Shown here: piece by piece, positions 38,955 through 47,636 of the stretch
Position numbering within the stretch: position 1 is the stretch's first letter
Layout: every line of letters starts with the position of its first letter
Assembly: GCA_035308905.1 (NCBI GenBank)
Contig: DATGFS010000072.1
Coordinates: forward strand, 1 to 64,000
Direction: 5' to 3'
Length of the DNA: 64,000 nt
Origin: a bacterium
Lineage (GTDB): Bacteria > Sysuimicrobiota > Sysuimicrobiia > Sysuimicrobiales > Segetimicrobiaceae
Made by a program: the position numbers and the translations under genes
Notes under the pieces: generated by a model
What the model saw: the letters and a program-made list of their open reading frames with translations, nothing else
Told to the model about the DNA's origin: nothing
Database searches by the model: none

Positions 38955-40728
38955 CCCCTGAAGGGGACGGGCCCGCGGTATGCGCGGGCCCGGCCGCGAC
39001 CGCCGCGACGGGTTCCGCCTGCCACTGCGGGCTGTAGTCCTGGGCCGCGCCGGGCACCGAGTAGTCGTACGGCCACCGGTAGACCACCGGCAGCGACGGT
39101 CCCCAGTTGCCGTGCGGGGGCGGCGACGGCGCCGCCCACTCCAGGGAGTTGGCGTGCCAGGGGTTCTGCTCCGCGACGGGCCCGTGGAGCATGCTCTTGA
39201 AGAAGTTGTAGATGAACACGAACTGCGCCGCGCCGAGCATGAACGCGCTCAACGAGATGAAGACGTCGATCGGGCCGGCGTGGCTCAGAAACGGGTACGT
39301 GCTCGTGTCGTACAGCCGGCGGCTGTTCCCCATGAATCCAAGGAAATGCATCGGGAAGAACGTCGCGTAAATCCCGAGGAACGTGAACACGAAGTGGATC
39401 TTGCCGAGGCGCTCGTCCATCATGCGCCCGAACATCTTCGGGAACCAGTAGTAGGTGCCGGCGAAGATCGAGAAGAGCGCCGCGGCGGCCATCACGAAGT
39501 GGAAGTGCGCGATCACGAAGTACGTGTCGTGCAGGTAGATGTCGACCGGCGCGGCCGCGAGGAAGATCCCGCTGAGCCCGCCGGTCACGAACAGCGACAC
39601 GAACGCGATCGCGAACAGCATCGCGGTCGTGAAATGGATGCGGCCCTGCCACAGCGTCGTGCACCAGTTGAACGTTTTGATCGCCGACGGCACGGCGATC
39701 GCGATCGTCGACCCGAGGAACGCGGCGCCGAGCAGCGGCGACATCCCGCTCACGAACATGTGGTGGCCCCACACGAGGAAGCTCAGGAACCCGATCGCCG
39801 AGATCGACAGCACCATCGCCTTGTAGCCGAAGATCGGTTTGCGCGAGAACGTCGAGATCACATCGGAGACGATCCCCATCGGCGTGAGGATCAGGATGTA
39901 GACTTCCGGATGGCCGAAGAACCAGAACATGTGCTGCCAGAGGAGGGCGTCGCCGTTCTTGTTGCCGAGCACCTGCCCCGCGACCAGCAGATTCGCCGGG
40001 ACGAAGAAGCTGGTGCCGGCCGTCCGATCCAGGATCAACATCACCACGGCGGCCGTCAGCACGGGGAAGGAGAGCACGGCGAGGATCGCGGTGATGAAGA
40101 TGCCCCACAGCGTGAGCGGCAGCCGGCCCATCGACATCCCGCGCGCGCGCATGTTGATGATCGTGGTGAGGAAGTTGAGCGAGCCGAAGAGCGACGAGAA
40201 CAGCACGAACATGATCGAGATCGCCCACAGCGTCTGGCCGAGGCCGGAGCCCGGGGAGAACTTTGCCACTGCCGACAAGGGCGCGTACGACGTCCAGCCG
40301 TTGCCGGCCGGCCCGCCGGGCACGAAGAACGACGCCAGCACGACCAGGACCCCCGGGACCAGCGTCCAGTACGACAGCATGTTCAGGAACGGGAACGCCA
40401 TGTCCCGCGCCCCGATCATCAGCGGGATCAGGAAGTTCCCGAACGCGCCGGTGAGGATCGAGGTGAGGAAGAAGAAGATCATCACCGTGCCGTGCATGGT
40501 GGCCGCGGCCAGGTACTGGCCGGGGTCCAGGGTGCCGTTCTGGGGCCAGCCCAGGTGGGCGCGCATCAGCATCGCCAGAGCGCCGCCGACCATCGCCATC
40601 AACAGCGTTGTCAGGTAGTACTGCTTGCCGATCATCTTGTGGTCGAGACTGAAGATGTAGTGGCGGACGAAGCTCTCGGTGTGGGCCTCGTGACCGGCCG
40701 CTCCTTCGTGTACGGCGAGGGCATCCAT
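38944..40728 (-). CDS. Cytochrome c oxidase subunit I (heme-copper, A1-type motifs)
   Basis: 594 aa, 12 core helices. Heme a/a3 and CuB ligands are present: TMHGTVM, GHPEVYI (CuB His, Glu and the cross-linked Tyr), VWGHHMF, and HFHFVM. The D-channel segment NFLIPLMIGARDMAFPFLN and the K-channel Lys in SAIKTFNW are intact, so it should be a proton-pumping A1-type oxygen reductase. ATG at 40728 has AAGGAG. Divergence in the polar ends is mild. Confidence 0.96.
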   Translation of the reverse strand: MDALAVHEGAAGHEAHTESFVRHYIFSLDHKMIGKQYYLTTLLMAMVGGALAMLMRAHLGWPQNGTLDPGQYLAAATMHGTVMIFFFLTSILTGAFGNFLIPLMIGARDMAFPFLNMLSYWTLVPGVLVVLASFFVPGGPAGNGWTSYAPLSAVAKFSPGSGLGQTLWAISIMFVLFSSLFGSLNFLTTIINMRARGMSMGRLPLTLWGIFITAILAVLSFPVLTAAVVMLILDRTAGTSFFVPANLLVAGQVLGNKNGDALLWQHMFWFFGHPEVYILILTPMGIVSDVISTFSRKPIFGYKAMVLSISAIGFLSFLVWGHHMFVSGMSPLLGAAFLGSTIAIAVPSAIKTFNWCTTLWQGRIHFTTAMLFAIAFVSLFVTGGLSGIFLAAAPVDIYLHDTYFVIAHFHFVMAAAALFSIFAGTYYWFPKMFGRMMDERLGKIHFVFTFLGIYATFFPMHFLGFMGNSRRLYDTSTYPFLSHAGPIDVFISLSAFMLGAAQFVFIYNFFKSMLHGPVAEQNPWHANSLEWAAPSPPPHGNWGPSLPVVYRWPYDYSVPGAAQDYSPQWQAEPVAAVAAGPAHTAGPSPSGDEH

Positions 40729-40807
40729 CAGGCGCGACTCCTTATCCCTGTCTGACGCAGGACCTCCGGCCGCGCGCGTCGCCGCGCGGCCTCCTGCCTA
40801 CCTCGGG

Positions 40808-41641
40808 CTAGTGCTGCCCTTGCTTCGCCAGCCAGGCGTCGAACGCGGCCTGGTCGGTTTCAACGACGATGTTACCACGCATCGTATAATGGCCGACCCC
40901 GCAGAGCTGCGCGCACGCGATCTGATACGCGCCGGCGCGGTCGGGCGTGAACCAGACGGACACGGTGCGTCCGGGGACGGCGTCCTGCTTCACGCGGAAG
41001 TTCGGCAGGAAGAAGCTGTGAATGACATCGAGCGAGCGGATCTCGACGCGGACGGGGCGGTTGTTTACGGCGTGGAATTCGTTCGTGACGACCACGTTGG
41101 TCTTGCTGTCGGGGTCGCCGGGATCGAGGCCGAGCGGATTGCCGGCGCTGATGAACTTCGGATCGGTGCGGGCGAGCTTGCCGTCCGGGCCGGGGTAGCG
41201 CACGTACCATAGAAACTGCCGGGCCGTGACCTCCACCAGCTGCGCATTCGCCGGCGGCGGGCTGTAGACGTGCGCCCAGACGATCTCCGCGAGAATGGCG
41301 AGGATCACGAGGCCCGCCGCGGGGACGAGGGTCCACGTCAGCTCCGCGCCGAGGTGCTCGTGCCAGTGGGCCGCCGGCCGCCGGCCGTGCGCGGCGTAGC
41401 GGATCAGCGCGATCGCGATGAACAGGTGAACGGCGATGAAGGCGATCGCCGTCGCGGCGAGGATCGCGTTGAACATCTCGTCGGCCGCCGCACCCTGTTT
41501 GGACGCGAGCGGCTGCAGCCACCAGATGTGCGCCGCGACGACGAACGACACGATGCCCGCGGCGAGGATGAACAGAATCAGCACGCCCATCCAGCGCCCC
41601 GCGGTCCGTTCGTCGCGCGGCATAGTCGACCCAGAGTCCAT
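40808..41641 (-). CDS. Cytochrome c oxidase subunit II with CuA site
   Basis: About 277 aa. Two N-terminal membrane helices and a periplasmic cupredoxin domain with the CuA site: HSFFLPNFRVKQD and CAQLCGVGHYTM (His, two Cys, His, Met). The usual Glu between the cysteines is Gln. No C-terminal cytochrome c domain is present, so the electron donor is a separate protein. ATG at 41641 with GGAGGGG at 8 nt is preferred over the ATG at 41668. Confidence 0.93.
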   Translation of the reverse strand: MDSGSTMPRDERTAGRWMGVLILFILAAGIVSFVVAAHIWWLQPLASKQGAAADEMFNAILAATAIAFIAVHLFIAIALIRYAAHGRRPAAHWHEHLGAELTWTLVPAAGLVILAILAEIVWAHVYSPPPANAQLVEVTARQFLWYVRYPGPDGKLARTDPKFISAGNPLGLDPGDPDSKTNVVVTNEFHAVNNRPVRVEIRSLDVIHSFFLPNFRVKQDAVPGRTVSVWFTPDRAGAYQIACAQLCGVGHYTMRGNIVVETDQAAFDAWLAKQGQH

Positions 41642-41738
41642 TGGCACTGCCCCTCCGGGGGAACTCATCGGTCCGGCTTCCGAGGTTGGAGAATCTTCGT
41701 CCCGGGCCCCGGGCTTCCCTCCGGATGCCGCCGCCGGC

Positions 41739-42260
41739 CTATTTCGCGACGGACAGGCTGGGTTTGGCGCCCGGCGTCACGTTGAACGTTCCGTACATGC
41801 CGAGCAGCGCGTGGCCGGGGTATCCGCAGATGAAGAGGTAGTGGCCCGCCTTTGACGCGGTGAACCGCACGTCGACGGTTTTGCCGGGCGGCGTGCCCGG
41901 AATCCCGGCGTTCGGCGTTTCGGCGCCCGGGAAGGCGGGCTGCGGATCGGCCTGGGCGGGAAGAACGGGCGACTGCGCGGAGCCCCTGAGCGGGATCACC
42001 TGAAGGCTGTGGGGCAGCGCGGCCGTCTTGTCGTTGACGAACTTCACGTGCACGGGCGTACCGGGCGCCACGGTGATGACGAGGCGCCCCTTGGCGACGC
42101 CGTTGAAGTTCTGCCCGGCGTTCGCCGCGGTCTGGTTGGCGATGACGGTAAACGCGGCCTCTGCCGCGGCGTGCGCGCGGGGAACCGACGACAGCGCGGC
42201 GGCGGCCGCCGCCGACGCGGCGAGACAGAGCACCCGGACCAGCGTGCGCGAAACGAACAT
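41739..42260 (-). CDS. Sulfocyanin-like cupredoxin, exported
   Basis: About 173 aa. Signal peptide ending near residue 30, then a blue-copper domain with NFNGVAKGRLVITVAPGTP, PHSLQV (first His ligand), PAFPGAETPN and CGYPGHALLGMYGTF (Cys, His, Met ligands). The arrangement resembles sulfocyanins, which carry electrons to heme-copper oxidases in Sulfolobus. Position immediately upstream of the subunit II gene suggests it donates electrons to this oxidase (inference). GGAGG lies 5 nt before the ATG. Confidence 0.82.
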   Translation of the reverse strand: MFVSRTLVRVLCLAASAAAAAALSSVPRAHAAAEAAFTVIANQTAANAGQNFNGVAKGRLVITVAPGTPVHVKFVNDKTAALPHSLQVIPLRGSAQSPVLPAQADPQPAFPGAETPNAGIPGTPPGKTVDVRFTASKAGHYLFICGYPGHALLGMYGTFNVTPGAKPSLSVAK

Positions 42261-42318
42261 TGCCACCTCCTGTGACCCGAGAGCGGGGAGTGGTCCTGCG
42301 AATTACCGACCTTCATTA

Positions 42319-42347
42319 TATTAACCGGATCGTCTCGCCACCGTCAA
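42319..42347 (-). promoter_or_regulatory. Promoter of the cupredoxin-oxidase operon
   Basis: On the minus strand TTGACG (42347-42342), 17-bp spacer, then TTAATATAAT, offering TTAATA at 17 bp or TATAAT at 21 bp. It lies about 60 bp upstream of the cupredoxin start. Confidence 0.55.
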
Positions 42348-42537
42348 ACGTACGTTCGCGGGCCTCCCGGCCGCGCACGGGAAGCCGCGGCCCGCAAATT
42401 ATTATCAGAACGCGAAGATGGTGTTGTTACGTACAGAGGAGAAGGCATGGCAATAGGGAATCCATGCCGGGCTCGGCCGAGGGCCGCCGCCGTCCGCGGC
42501 GGCACCAGATGGCCGGCCAGGGGAGGGGAGGGACTTT
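42348..42537 (+). promoter_or_regulatory. livK upstream region with palindrome and GC hairpin
   Basis: The intergenic stretch before livK holds the palindrome AACGTACGTT at 42347-42356, overlapping the divergent promoter, and a long-range GCGGGCC/GGCCCGC stem around 42357-42394. An AT-rich TTATTATC near 42399-42406 might be a -10. A strong purine-rich Shine-Dalgarno (GGGGAGGGGAGGGA) precedes the livK ATG. No complete livK promoter was found. Confidence 0.35.
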
Positions 42538-43794
42538 ATGGTAGGAACTTGGCGTCACCGTGTGCTTGGGCTCGTCGTTGCGGCCATGCTGGTGGTCTCG
42601 ATGGTCGCTCTGGGCAGCCTCCCACGCACGCACGCCGCCGCATCCAAGACGCTCTTCGTCGGCATTACGCTGCCGTTGACCGGCGCGGATGCCGAGGACG
42701 CGGAGCTGATCAAGGACGGCGCGATGCTTGCGATCGACCAGGCCAACGCGAAAGGCGGGGTGGCGGGCTACAAGATCGAAGCGATCATCCTCGACTCAGG
42801 GACGGCGACTGCCGGACAGTACGATCCGGCGCAGGCCGCCACCAACACGCGCAAGCTCGTCGCGAACATGGGGGTGGTCGCGAACATCGGCCCGCAGATG
42901 AGCGGCGAGGGCAAGGCGATGTCGGCGATCTTGAGCGAAGCCGACATGGCGACGATCACTCCCAGCTCGACGAACCCGGACATCACGAACCCAGCGATGG
43001 CGTCTCAGTATCGGCCCAAGGGCAAGGCGGTCTACTTCCGCACCGTCACCACGGACGCGTTCCAGGGGCCGAACATGGCCAACTACTACGCCGAGACGCT
43101 GCACGTGAAGACGGTGTACGTGCTGGACGACTCCGGCGCGTACGGCGTCGGCATCGCGGACTCGTTCTCGAAGCGGGCCGCGGAGAAGGGCATCAAGATA
43201 CTCGGCCGCGACCAGCTCAACCCGAAGGAAGCCGACTACACGACGATTCTGACCAAGATCAAGGGGCTCAACCCCGACGCGCTCTACTACGGCGGCGTCG
43301 GACAGGCCGGCGTCAAGCTGACGAAGCAGGCCTACGACGTAATCCCCAAGATGCCCAAGGGCGGCGGAGACGGCATGTACGGCGGCACCATTCTGACCGG
43401 CGGCGGGTTCCCCGCGGTGGAGGGCTGGTACGCGACGATCGCCGGCCCGCACCTCCTCGAGAACCCCGAAGCGCAGCCGTGGCTCAAGGCGTTCCAGGCC
43501 AAGTACAACAAGGTGCCGCAGGACTACTCGATCACGGCGTACGATGCGGCGCTCGTTATTCTGGATGCGATCAAGCGGGTGGCCGCGACGGGCAAGACGC
43601 CGGACCGGCACAACGTGCGCGACGCGATCCAGACCAGCAACCTGAAGACCCTGCAGGGCACGATTTCGTTCGACAAGAACGGCGACATCAACAGCCGGGT
43701 CGTCAGCGTGTTCAAGATCGTGCACGATGCGAAGTACAAGGATGACGACATCATCCACCAGTACAAGTACGTCGGCGTAGCACCTCAGAACTAG
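42538..43794 (+). CDS. livK: Branched-chain amino acid ABC transporter, substrate-binding protein
   Basis: 418 aa. Signal peptide (residues 1-33, ending THAAA), then a Leu/Ile/Val-binding type I periplasmic fold: LFVGITLPLTGADAEDAELIKDGAMLAIDQ, VANIGPQMSGEGKAM, YVLDDSGAYGVGIADSF, YGGVGQAGVKL. No lipobox Cys is seen, so it is probably a free exported protein. Substrate may be branched-chain amino acids, amides or another small molecule. Followed by a strong hairpin before livH. Confidence 0.9.
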   Translation: MVGTWRHRVLGLVVAAMLVVSMVALGSLPRTHAAASKTLFVGITLPLTGADAEDAELIKDGAMLAIDQANAKGGVAGYKIEAIILDSGTATAGQYDPAQAATNTRKLVANMGVVANIGPQMSGEGKAMSAILSEADMATITPSSTNPDITNPAMASQYRPKGKAVYFRTVTTDAFQGPNMANYYAETLHVKTVYVLDDSGAYGVGIADSFSKRAAEKGIKILGRDQLNPKEADYTTILTKIKGLNPDALYYGGVGQAGVKLTKQAYDVIPKMPKGGGDGMYGGTILTGGGFPAVEGWYATIAGPHLLENPEAQPWLKAFQAKYNKVPQDYSITAYDAALVILDAIKRVAATGKTPDRHNVRDAIQTSNLKTLQGTISFDKNGDINSRVVSVFKIVHDAKYKDDDIIHQYKYVGVAPQN

Positions 43795-43819
43795 GATGCG
43801 AAGCAGGTAACGACGTGAC

Positions 43820-43849
43820 GGGAGCGGGCCGCCTGCGCGGCCCGCTCCC
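43820..43849 (+). terminator. Strong intergenic hairpin between livK and livH
   Basis: Perfect 13-bp stem GGGAGCGGGCCGC with loop CTGC (43820-43849), no T run afterwards. In transporter operons such hairpins often protect the binding-protein mRNA and reduce downstream expression; here that is inference. Confidence 0.6.
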
Positions 43850-43897
43850 CGCGTTGCAGGCTATGCGCGGATCCCAACACCCTCCGGGCGGCGGTCC

Positions 43898-44827
43898 ATG
43901 ACCCACCACGACGTACTCGTGCAGCAGGTCATCAACGGCCTGAGCCTGGGGGCGATGTACTCGCTGCTCGCCCTCGGCTTCACCATGGTCTACGGCATCA
44001 TCGAGCTGATCAACTTCGCCCACTTCAACATCTTTATGGTCGGGTCGTTCATCGCGGCGATCGCGCTGCACACCTTGGGCGTCTCGGGACAGGGGCGGGC
44101 CCTCTACGGACTGCCGCTCATCGCGGCGCTCGTGTTCGCGTTCGCGGCGGCGATGCTGTTCTGCGGCGCGCTCGGCGTGGTGATCGAGCGCGTGGGGCTC
44201 CGGCCGATGCGGCATGTCAAGGGCACCGCGGCGATGATCACGACGATCGGCATCTCGTACATTCTGTTCAACGTCGTGCTGCTGCGGACCGGCGCGTCGA
44301 CCATGAACTATCCGAACCCCGTGCCGGTGTTCGGATGGCCGATCGGCGGGGCGACGCTCCGGCTTCGCGAAGTGCTGCTGTGGAGCGTGGCGTTGATCCT
44401 CATGACCGTGCTGCAGATTTTCGTGCGCCGCACCAAGATCGGCAAGGCGATGCGCGCCACGGCGCAGGATTCGGAGGCGGCGCGGATGATGGGCATCGAT
44501 GTCGACCGGGTGGTGATGCTGACGTTCTTCATCGGGTCGGCGCTCGCGGGCGCGGCCGGGCTGATCTTCGGCCTGTACTACAATTTCACGAGCTTTCTCA
44601 TCGGCTACACGGCGGGCCTGCGGGCGTTCACCGCGGCGGTCCTCGGCGGCATCGGGAACATCGTGGGGGCGATGATCGGCGGGCTGGTCATCGGCCTGAT
44701 CGAGTCGGTCGGCGGCCAGATTCTCCAGGTGCGGTGGACGGACGTCATCATCTTCTCGATCCTGATTCTCGTGCTGGTGTTCCGCCCGACCGGTCTGCTC
44801 GGGATCTCCACCCCGACCAAGTCGTGA
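43898..44827 (+). CDS. livH: Branched-chain amino acid ABC transporter, permease LivH
   Basis: 309 aa polytopic permease with the LivH start QQVINGLSLGAMYSLLALGFTMVYG, ELINFAHFNIFMVG and the conserved cytoplasmic GKAMRATAQDSEAARMMGID coupling loop. It works with the livM-livG product and LivF. The livM-livG gene follows after 9 bp. Confidence 0.95.
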   Translation: MTHHDVLVQQVINGLSLGAMYSLLALGFTMVYGIIELINFAHFNIFMVGSFIAAIALHTLGVSGQGRALYGLPLIAALVFAFAAAMLFCGALGVVIERVGLRPMRHVKGTAAMITTIGISYILFNVVLLRTGASTMNYPNPVPVFGWPIGGATLRLREVLLWSVALILMTVLQIFVRRTKIGKAMRATAQDSEAARMMGIDVDRVVMLTFFIGSALAGAAGLIFGLYYNFTSFLIGYTAGLRAFTAAVLGGIGNIVGAMIGGLVIGLIESVGGQILQVRWTDVIIFSILILVLVFRPTGLLGISTPTKS

Positions 44828-44836
44828 GGACGTCCC

Positions 44837-46933
44837 GTGGCTGACGTCTCGCCGGCTGAAGTCTCGTCCCTCCACACGATCGACGGGGAGCCGCAGGTCG
44901 CGCCGCCCCCGACGCAGACGCCGGCGTGGCGGGCGATCGCCGCCCCGGTCCTCCGGCCGTTCGAACGGATCCCCGCGGCCGCCCGGGCGCGCCTCGCCGG
45001 GGTGCTTTTGCTGGCCGCGGCGCTGGCGTTCCCGGTGCTGCACTCCAACGGCGGCGATGTGGACGCCGCGACGAACGCGCTGTGTTTTGCCGCGCTCGCG
45101 CTCGGCCTCAACATCGTGGTCGGCTTCGCCGGCCTGCTGGATCTCGGCTACGCCGCGTTCTTTGCGATCGGCGCGTACACGTACGGCATCCTGGCGTCCG
45201 GCCAGCTGCACCCGCTGTGGACCCCGGCCTGGCAGCCGCTCGCGTGGCTCGGCCTCGTCGGCCGGTTCCACCTCGAAGGTGTGCCGGACGTCGTGCAGTT
45301 CCAGTTCTCCTTCTGGTATATGTTGCCCGGGGCGGCGATCGTCGCCGCGTTCTTCGGCCTGCTGTTCGGCGCCCCGACGCTGCGGTTGAAGGGCGACTAC
45401 CTCGCGATCGTGACGCTGGGGTTCGGGGAGATCGTGCCGATCGTCGTCCGCAACGAGCAGAAGCTGACGAACGGCGCGATGGGGCTGAACGGGGTGCTTG
45501 CGCCGACGGCGTTCGGCCACAACTTCGGCGTCAACGCAACCCCGTACTACTACGTCGCGGTTGCGATGATCGTGCTCCTCATGTTTGTGAGTTACCGCCT
45601 CAAGGCGTCCCGTGTCGGCCGCGCCTGGATGGCGATTCGCGAGGACGAGATCGCCGCCGGGGCGATGGGCGTCAACCGCACGCGTCTCAAGCTGCTGGCC
45701 TTCGCGACCGGCGCGGGGTTCGGCGGCATGACCGGCACGCTGTACATCGCCAAGCTGCAGACCGCGACGCCGGACATGTTCCAGTTCCCGGTGTCCGTGA
45801 TGATCCTCGTCATGATCGTGCTCGGCGGGATGGGCAGCGTCCCGGGCGTGGTCCTGGGCGCCCTGCTGCTGCAGTTGCTGCAGTCGTGGTTCCTCCAGGA
45901 CCTGACGCAGTGGCTGCACGCCCTGGGTCGCCTGACCGGGATCGTCTCGCTCCAGCACGTCGAGCTGGCGCAGACGATCGAACTGCTCTTCGGCATCATC
46001 CTCGTGACAATGATGCTGTACCGCCGCCAGGGGCTGATTCCGGCGTCCAGAACGACCGCGCCGCTCTCGATGGAGGAGCAGGCGGCGGCGCCGACGCGCG
46101 GCGGCATCGGGATCTCGCTCAGCCGGCTGGCGCGGACGAAGGTGCCGGAGAACACGCCGCTCCTGGAGACGCGCGGGCTGACGAAGCGTTTCGGCGGGAT
46201 CACCGCGGTGCGCGGCGTCGATCTCGTGGTCCCGCCGCACTCTATCGTCGGCCTGATCGGGCCGAACGGCTCCGGCAAGACGACTTTCTTCAACCTTGTG
46301 ACCGGGCTCGACACTCCGGATTCCGGCCGTATTCTGTTCGCCGGGCGCGACGCCACGGGGCTCCCGGCGCACGCGGTCGTCGAGCGCGGCATCGCGCGTA
46401 CGTTCCAGTCGCTGCGCCTGTTTCCGGACATGACAGTCCTCGAGAACGTCCTCGTCGGCATGCACGCCTGGACGCATGCCAACGCGCTGGGCGCCGTGCT
46501 GCACACGGCCGCCGTCCGCACGGAGGAGCGCGAGTCGGTCGAATGGGCGATGGAGGTCTTGAAAATCTTCGGCAACCGGCTCGCGCCGCGGGTGAACCAT
46601 CTCGCGAGCAGCCTCTCCTACGCCAACCGGCGGCGGCTGGAGATCGCCCGCGCGATCGCGGCGCGTCCGGCGCTGCTGCTGCTCGACGAGCCGACCGCGG
46701 GCATGAACCCCGCGGAGACGCTCGAGTTGGCCGACCAGATTCGCAGCCTGAAGGACATGGGTCTTACCGTGCTGTTGATCGAGCACAAGTTGAACGTCGT
46801 CAACACGATTTCGGACAAGGTCGCCGTGCTGGACTACGGCGAGAAGATCGCCGAAGGCACCGCGGAGGAGGTCCATCGGAACCCCGATGTCATCCGAGCC
46901 TATCTCGGCCGGACGTCCGCTGCTCGAGTTTAA
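44837..46933 (+). CDS. livM-livG: Fused LivM permease - LivG ATPase
   Basis: 698 aa from a GTG. LivM permease domain (about residues 1-395; LGLNIVVGFAGLLDLGYAAFFAIGAY, GLNG segment, GRAWMAIREDEIAAGAMGVN coupling loop) joined by a short linker to a complete LivG ATPase (about 435-698). The ATPase has Walker A GPNGSGKTT, Q-loop, Walker B LLLLDEPTAGMNP and H-loop. The ABC signature is degenerate (LSYANRRRLEIARA). The fusion fixes permease and ATPase in one chain. Overlaps livF by 47 bp. Confidence 0.93.
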   Translation: MADVSPAEVSSLHTIDGEPQVAPPPTQTPAWRAIAAPVLRPFERIPAAARARLAGVLLLAAALAFPVLHSNGGDVDAATNALCFAALALGLNIVVGFAGLLDLGYAAFFAIGAYTYGILASGQLHPLWTPAWQPLAWLGLVGRFHLEGVPDVVQFQFSFWYMLPGAAIVAAFFGLLFGAPTLRLKGDYLAIVTLGFGEIVPIVVRNEQKLTNGAMGLNGVLAPTAFGHNFGVNATPYYYVAVAMIVLLMFVSYRLKASRVGRAWMAIREDEIAAGAMGVNRTRLKLLAFATGAGFGGMTGTLYIAKLQTATPDMFQFPVSVMILVMIVLGGMGSVPGVVLGALLLQLLQSWFLQDLTQWLHALGRLTGIVSLQHVELAQTIELLFGIILVTMMLYRRQGLIPASRTTAPLSMEEQAAAPTRGGIGISLSRLARTKVPENTPLLETRGLTKRFGGITAVRGVDLVVPPHSIVGLIGPNGSGKTTFFNLVTGLDTPDSGRILFAGRDATGLPAHAVVERGIARTFQSLRLFPDMTVLENVLVGMHAWTHANALGAVLHTAAVRTEERESVEWAMEVLKIFGNRLAPRVNHLASSLSYANRRRLEIARAIAARPALLLLDEPTAGMNPAETLELADQIRSLKDMGLTVLLIEHKLNVVNTISDKVAVLDYGEKIAEGTAEEVHRNPDVIRAYLGRTSAARV

Positions 46934-47636
46934 GGACGTCGACACCTACTACGGGGAGCTCCATGCCCTGAAGCGGGTCAATTACGAGATCGGCGTCGGC
47001 GAGATCGTCTGCCTGCTCGGCGGCAACGCGTCCGGCAAGTCGACGACAATGAAGACCGTGCTGGGGCTCGTGCGGCCGACGCGCGGCACCGTCATCTACC
47101 GCGGCGAGCAGATCTCCCGGCTCTCAACCGCGGAGCGCGTCCGCCGCGGCATCGCCCCGGTGCCGGAGGCCCGCCGCCTGTTTCCGCGGATGACGGTCTT
47201 CGAGAACCTCGAGATGGGCGCGTTCACCCGCACCGACCCGGCCGGCATCGCGGAAGACCTCGACCGCGTCTACGCGCTCTTCCCGCGCGTGAAGGAACGC
47301 CGCACCCAGCTGGCCGGCACGCTCTCCGGCGGCGAGCAGCAGATGGTGGCGATCGGCCGCGCGCTCATGGCCCGGCCGCAGCTGCTCTGCATGGACGAGC
47401 CGTCGATGGGGCTCTCGCCGGCCTTCGTCGAGCAGGTCTTCGATATCATCCAGATGATCAACAAACAGGGGACGTCGATCTTCGTCGTCGAGCAGAACGC
47501 GAACATGGCGCTCAGCATCGCGCACCGCGGCTACGTGCTGCAGACCGGCCAGGTCGTGCTGTCGGGCACCGCGAAGAGCCTGCGCGAGAACGAGATGATC
47601 CGGCAGGCCTACCTCGGAGAGATCAAGACCGCCTAG
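46887..47636 (+). CDS. livF: Branched-chain amino acid ABC transporter, ATPase LivF
   Basis: 249 aa. ABC ATPase with LLEFKDVDTYYGELHALKRV, Walker A GGNASGKSTT, signature LSGGEQQMVAIGRAL and Walker B LLCMDEPSMGLSP. LivF pairs with the LivG half of the fused protein. The ATG at 46887 lies inside the 3' end of the fused gene. Its TAG stop shares a CTAG with the stop of the convergent dehydrogenase. Confidence 0.95.
   Translation: MSSEPISAGRPLLEFKDVDTYYGELHALKRVNYEIGVGEIVCLLGGNASGKSTTMKTVLGLVRPTRGTVIYRGEQISRLSTAERVRRGIAPVPEARRLFPRMTVFENLEMGAFTRTDPAGIAEDLDRVYALFPRVKERRTQLAGTLSGGEQQMVAIGRALMARPQLLCMDEPSMGLSPAFVEQVFDIIQMINKQGTSIFVVEQNANMALSIAHRGYVLQTGQVVLSGTAKSLRENEMIRQAYLGEIKTA

Noticed and set aside
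47633-47636. Shared CTAG used as stop codon by both livF and the dehydrogenase
   Set aside because: Real but trivial: tail-to-tail genes commonly overlap at CTAG; no function needed.
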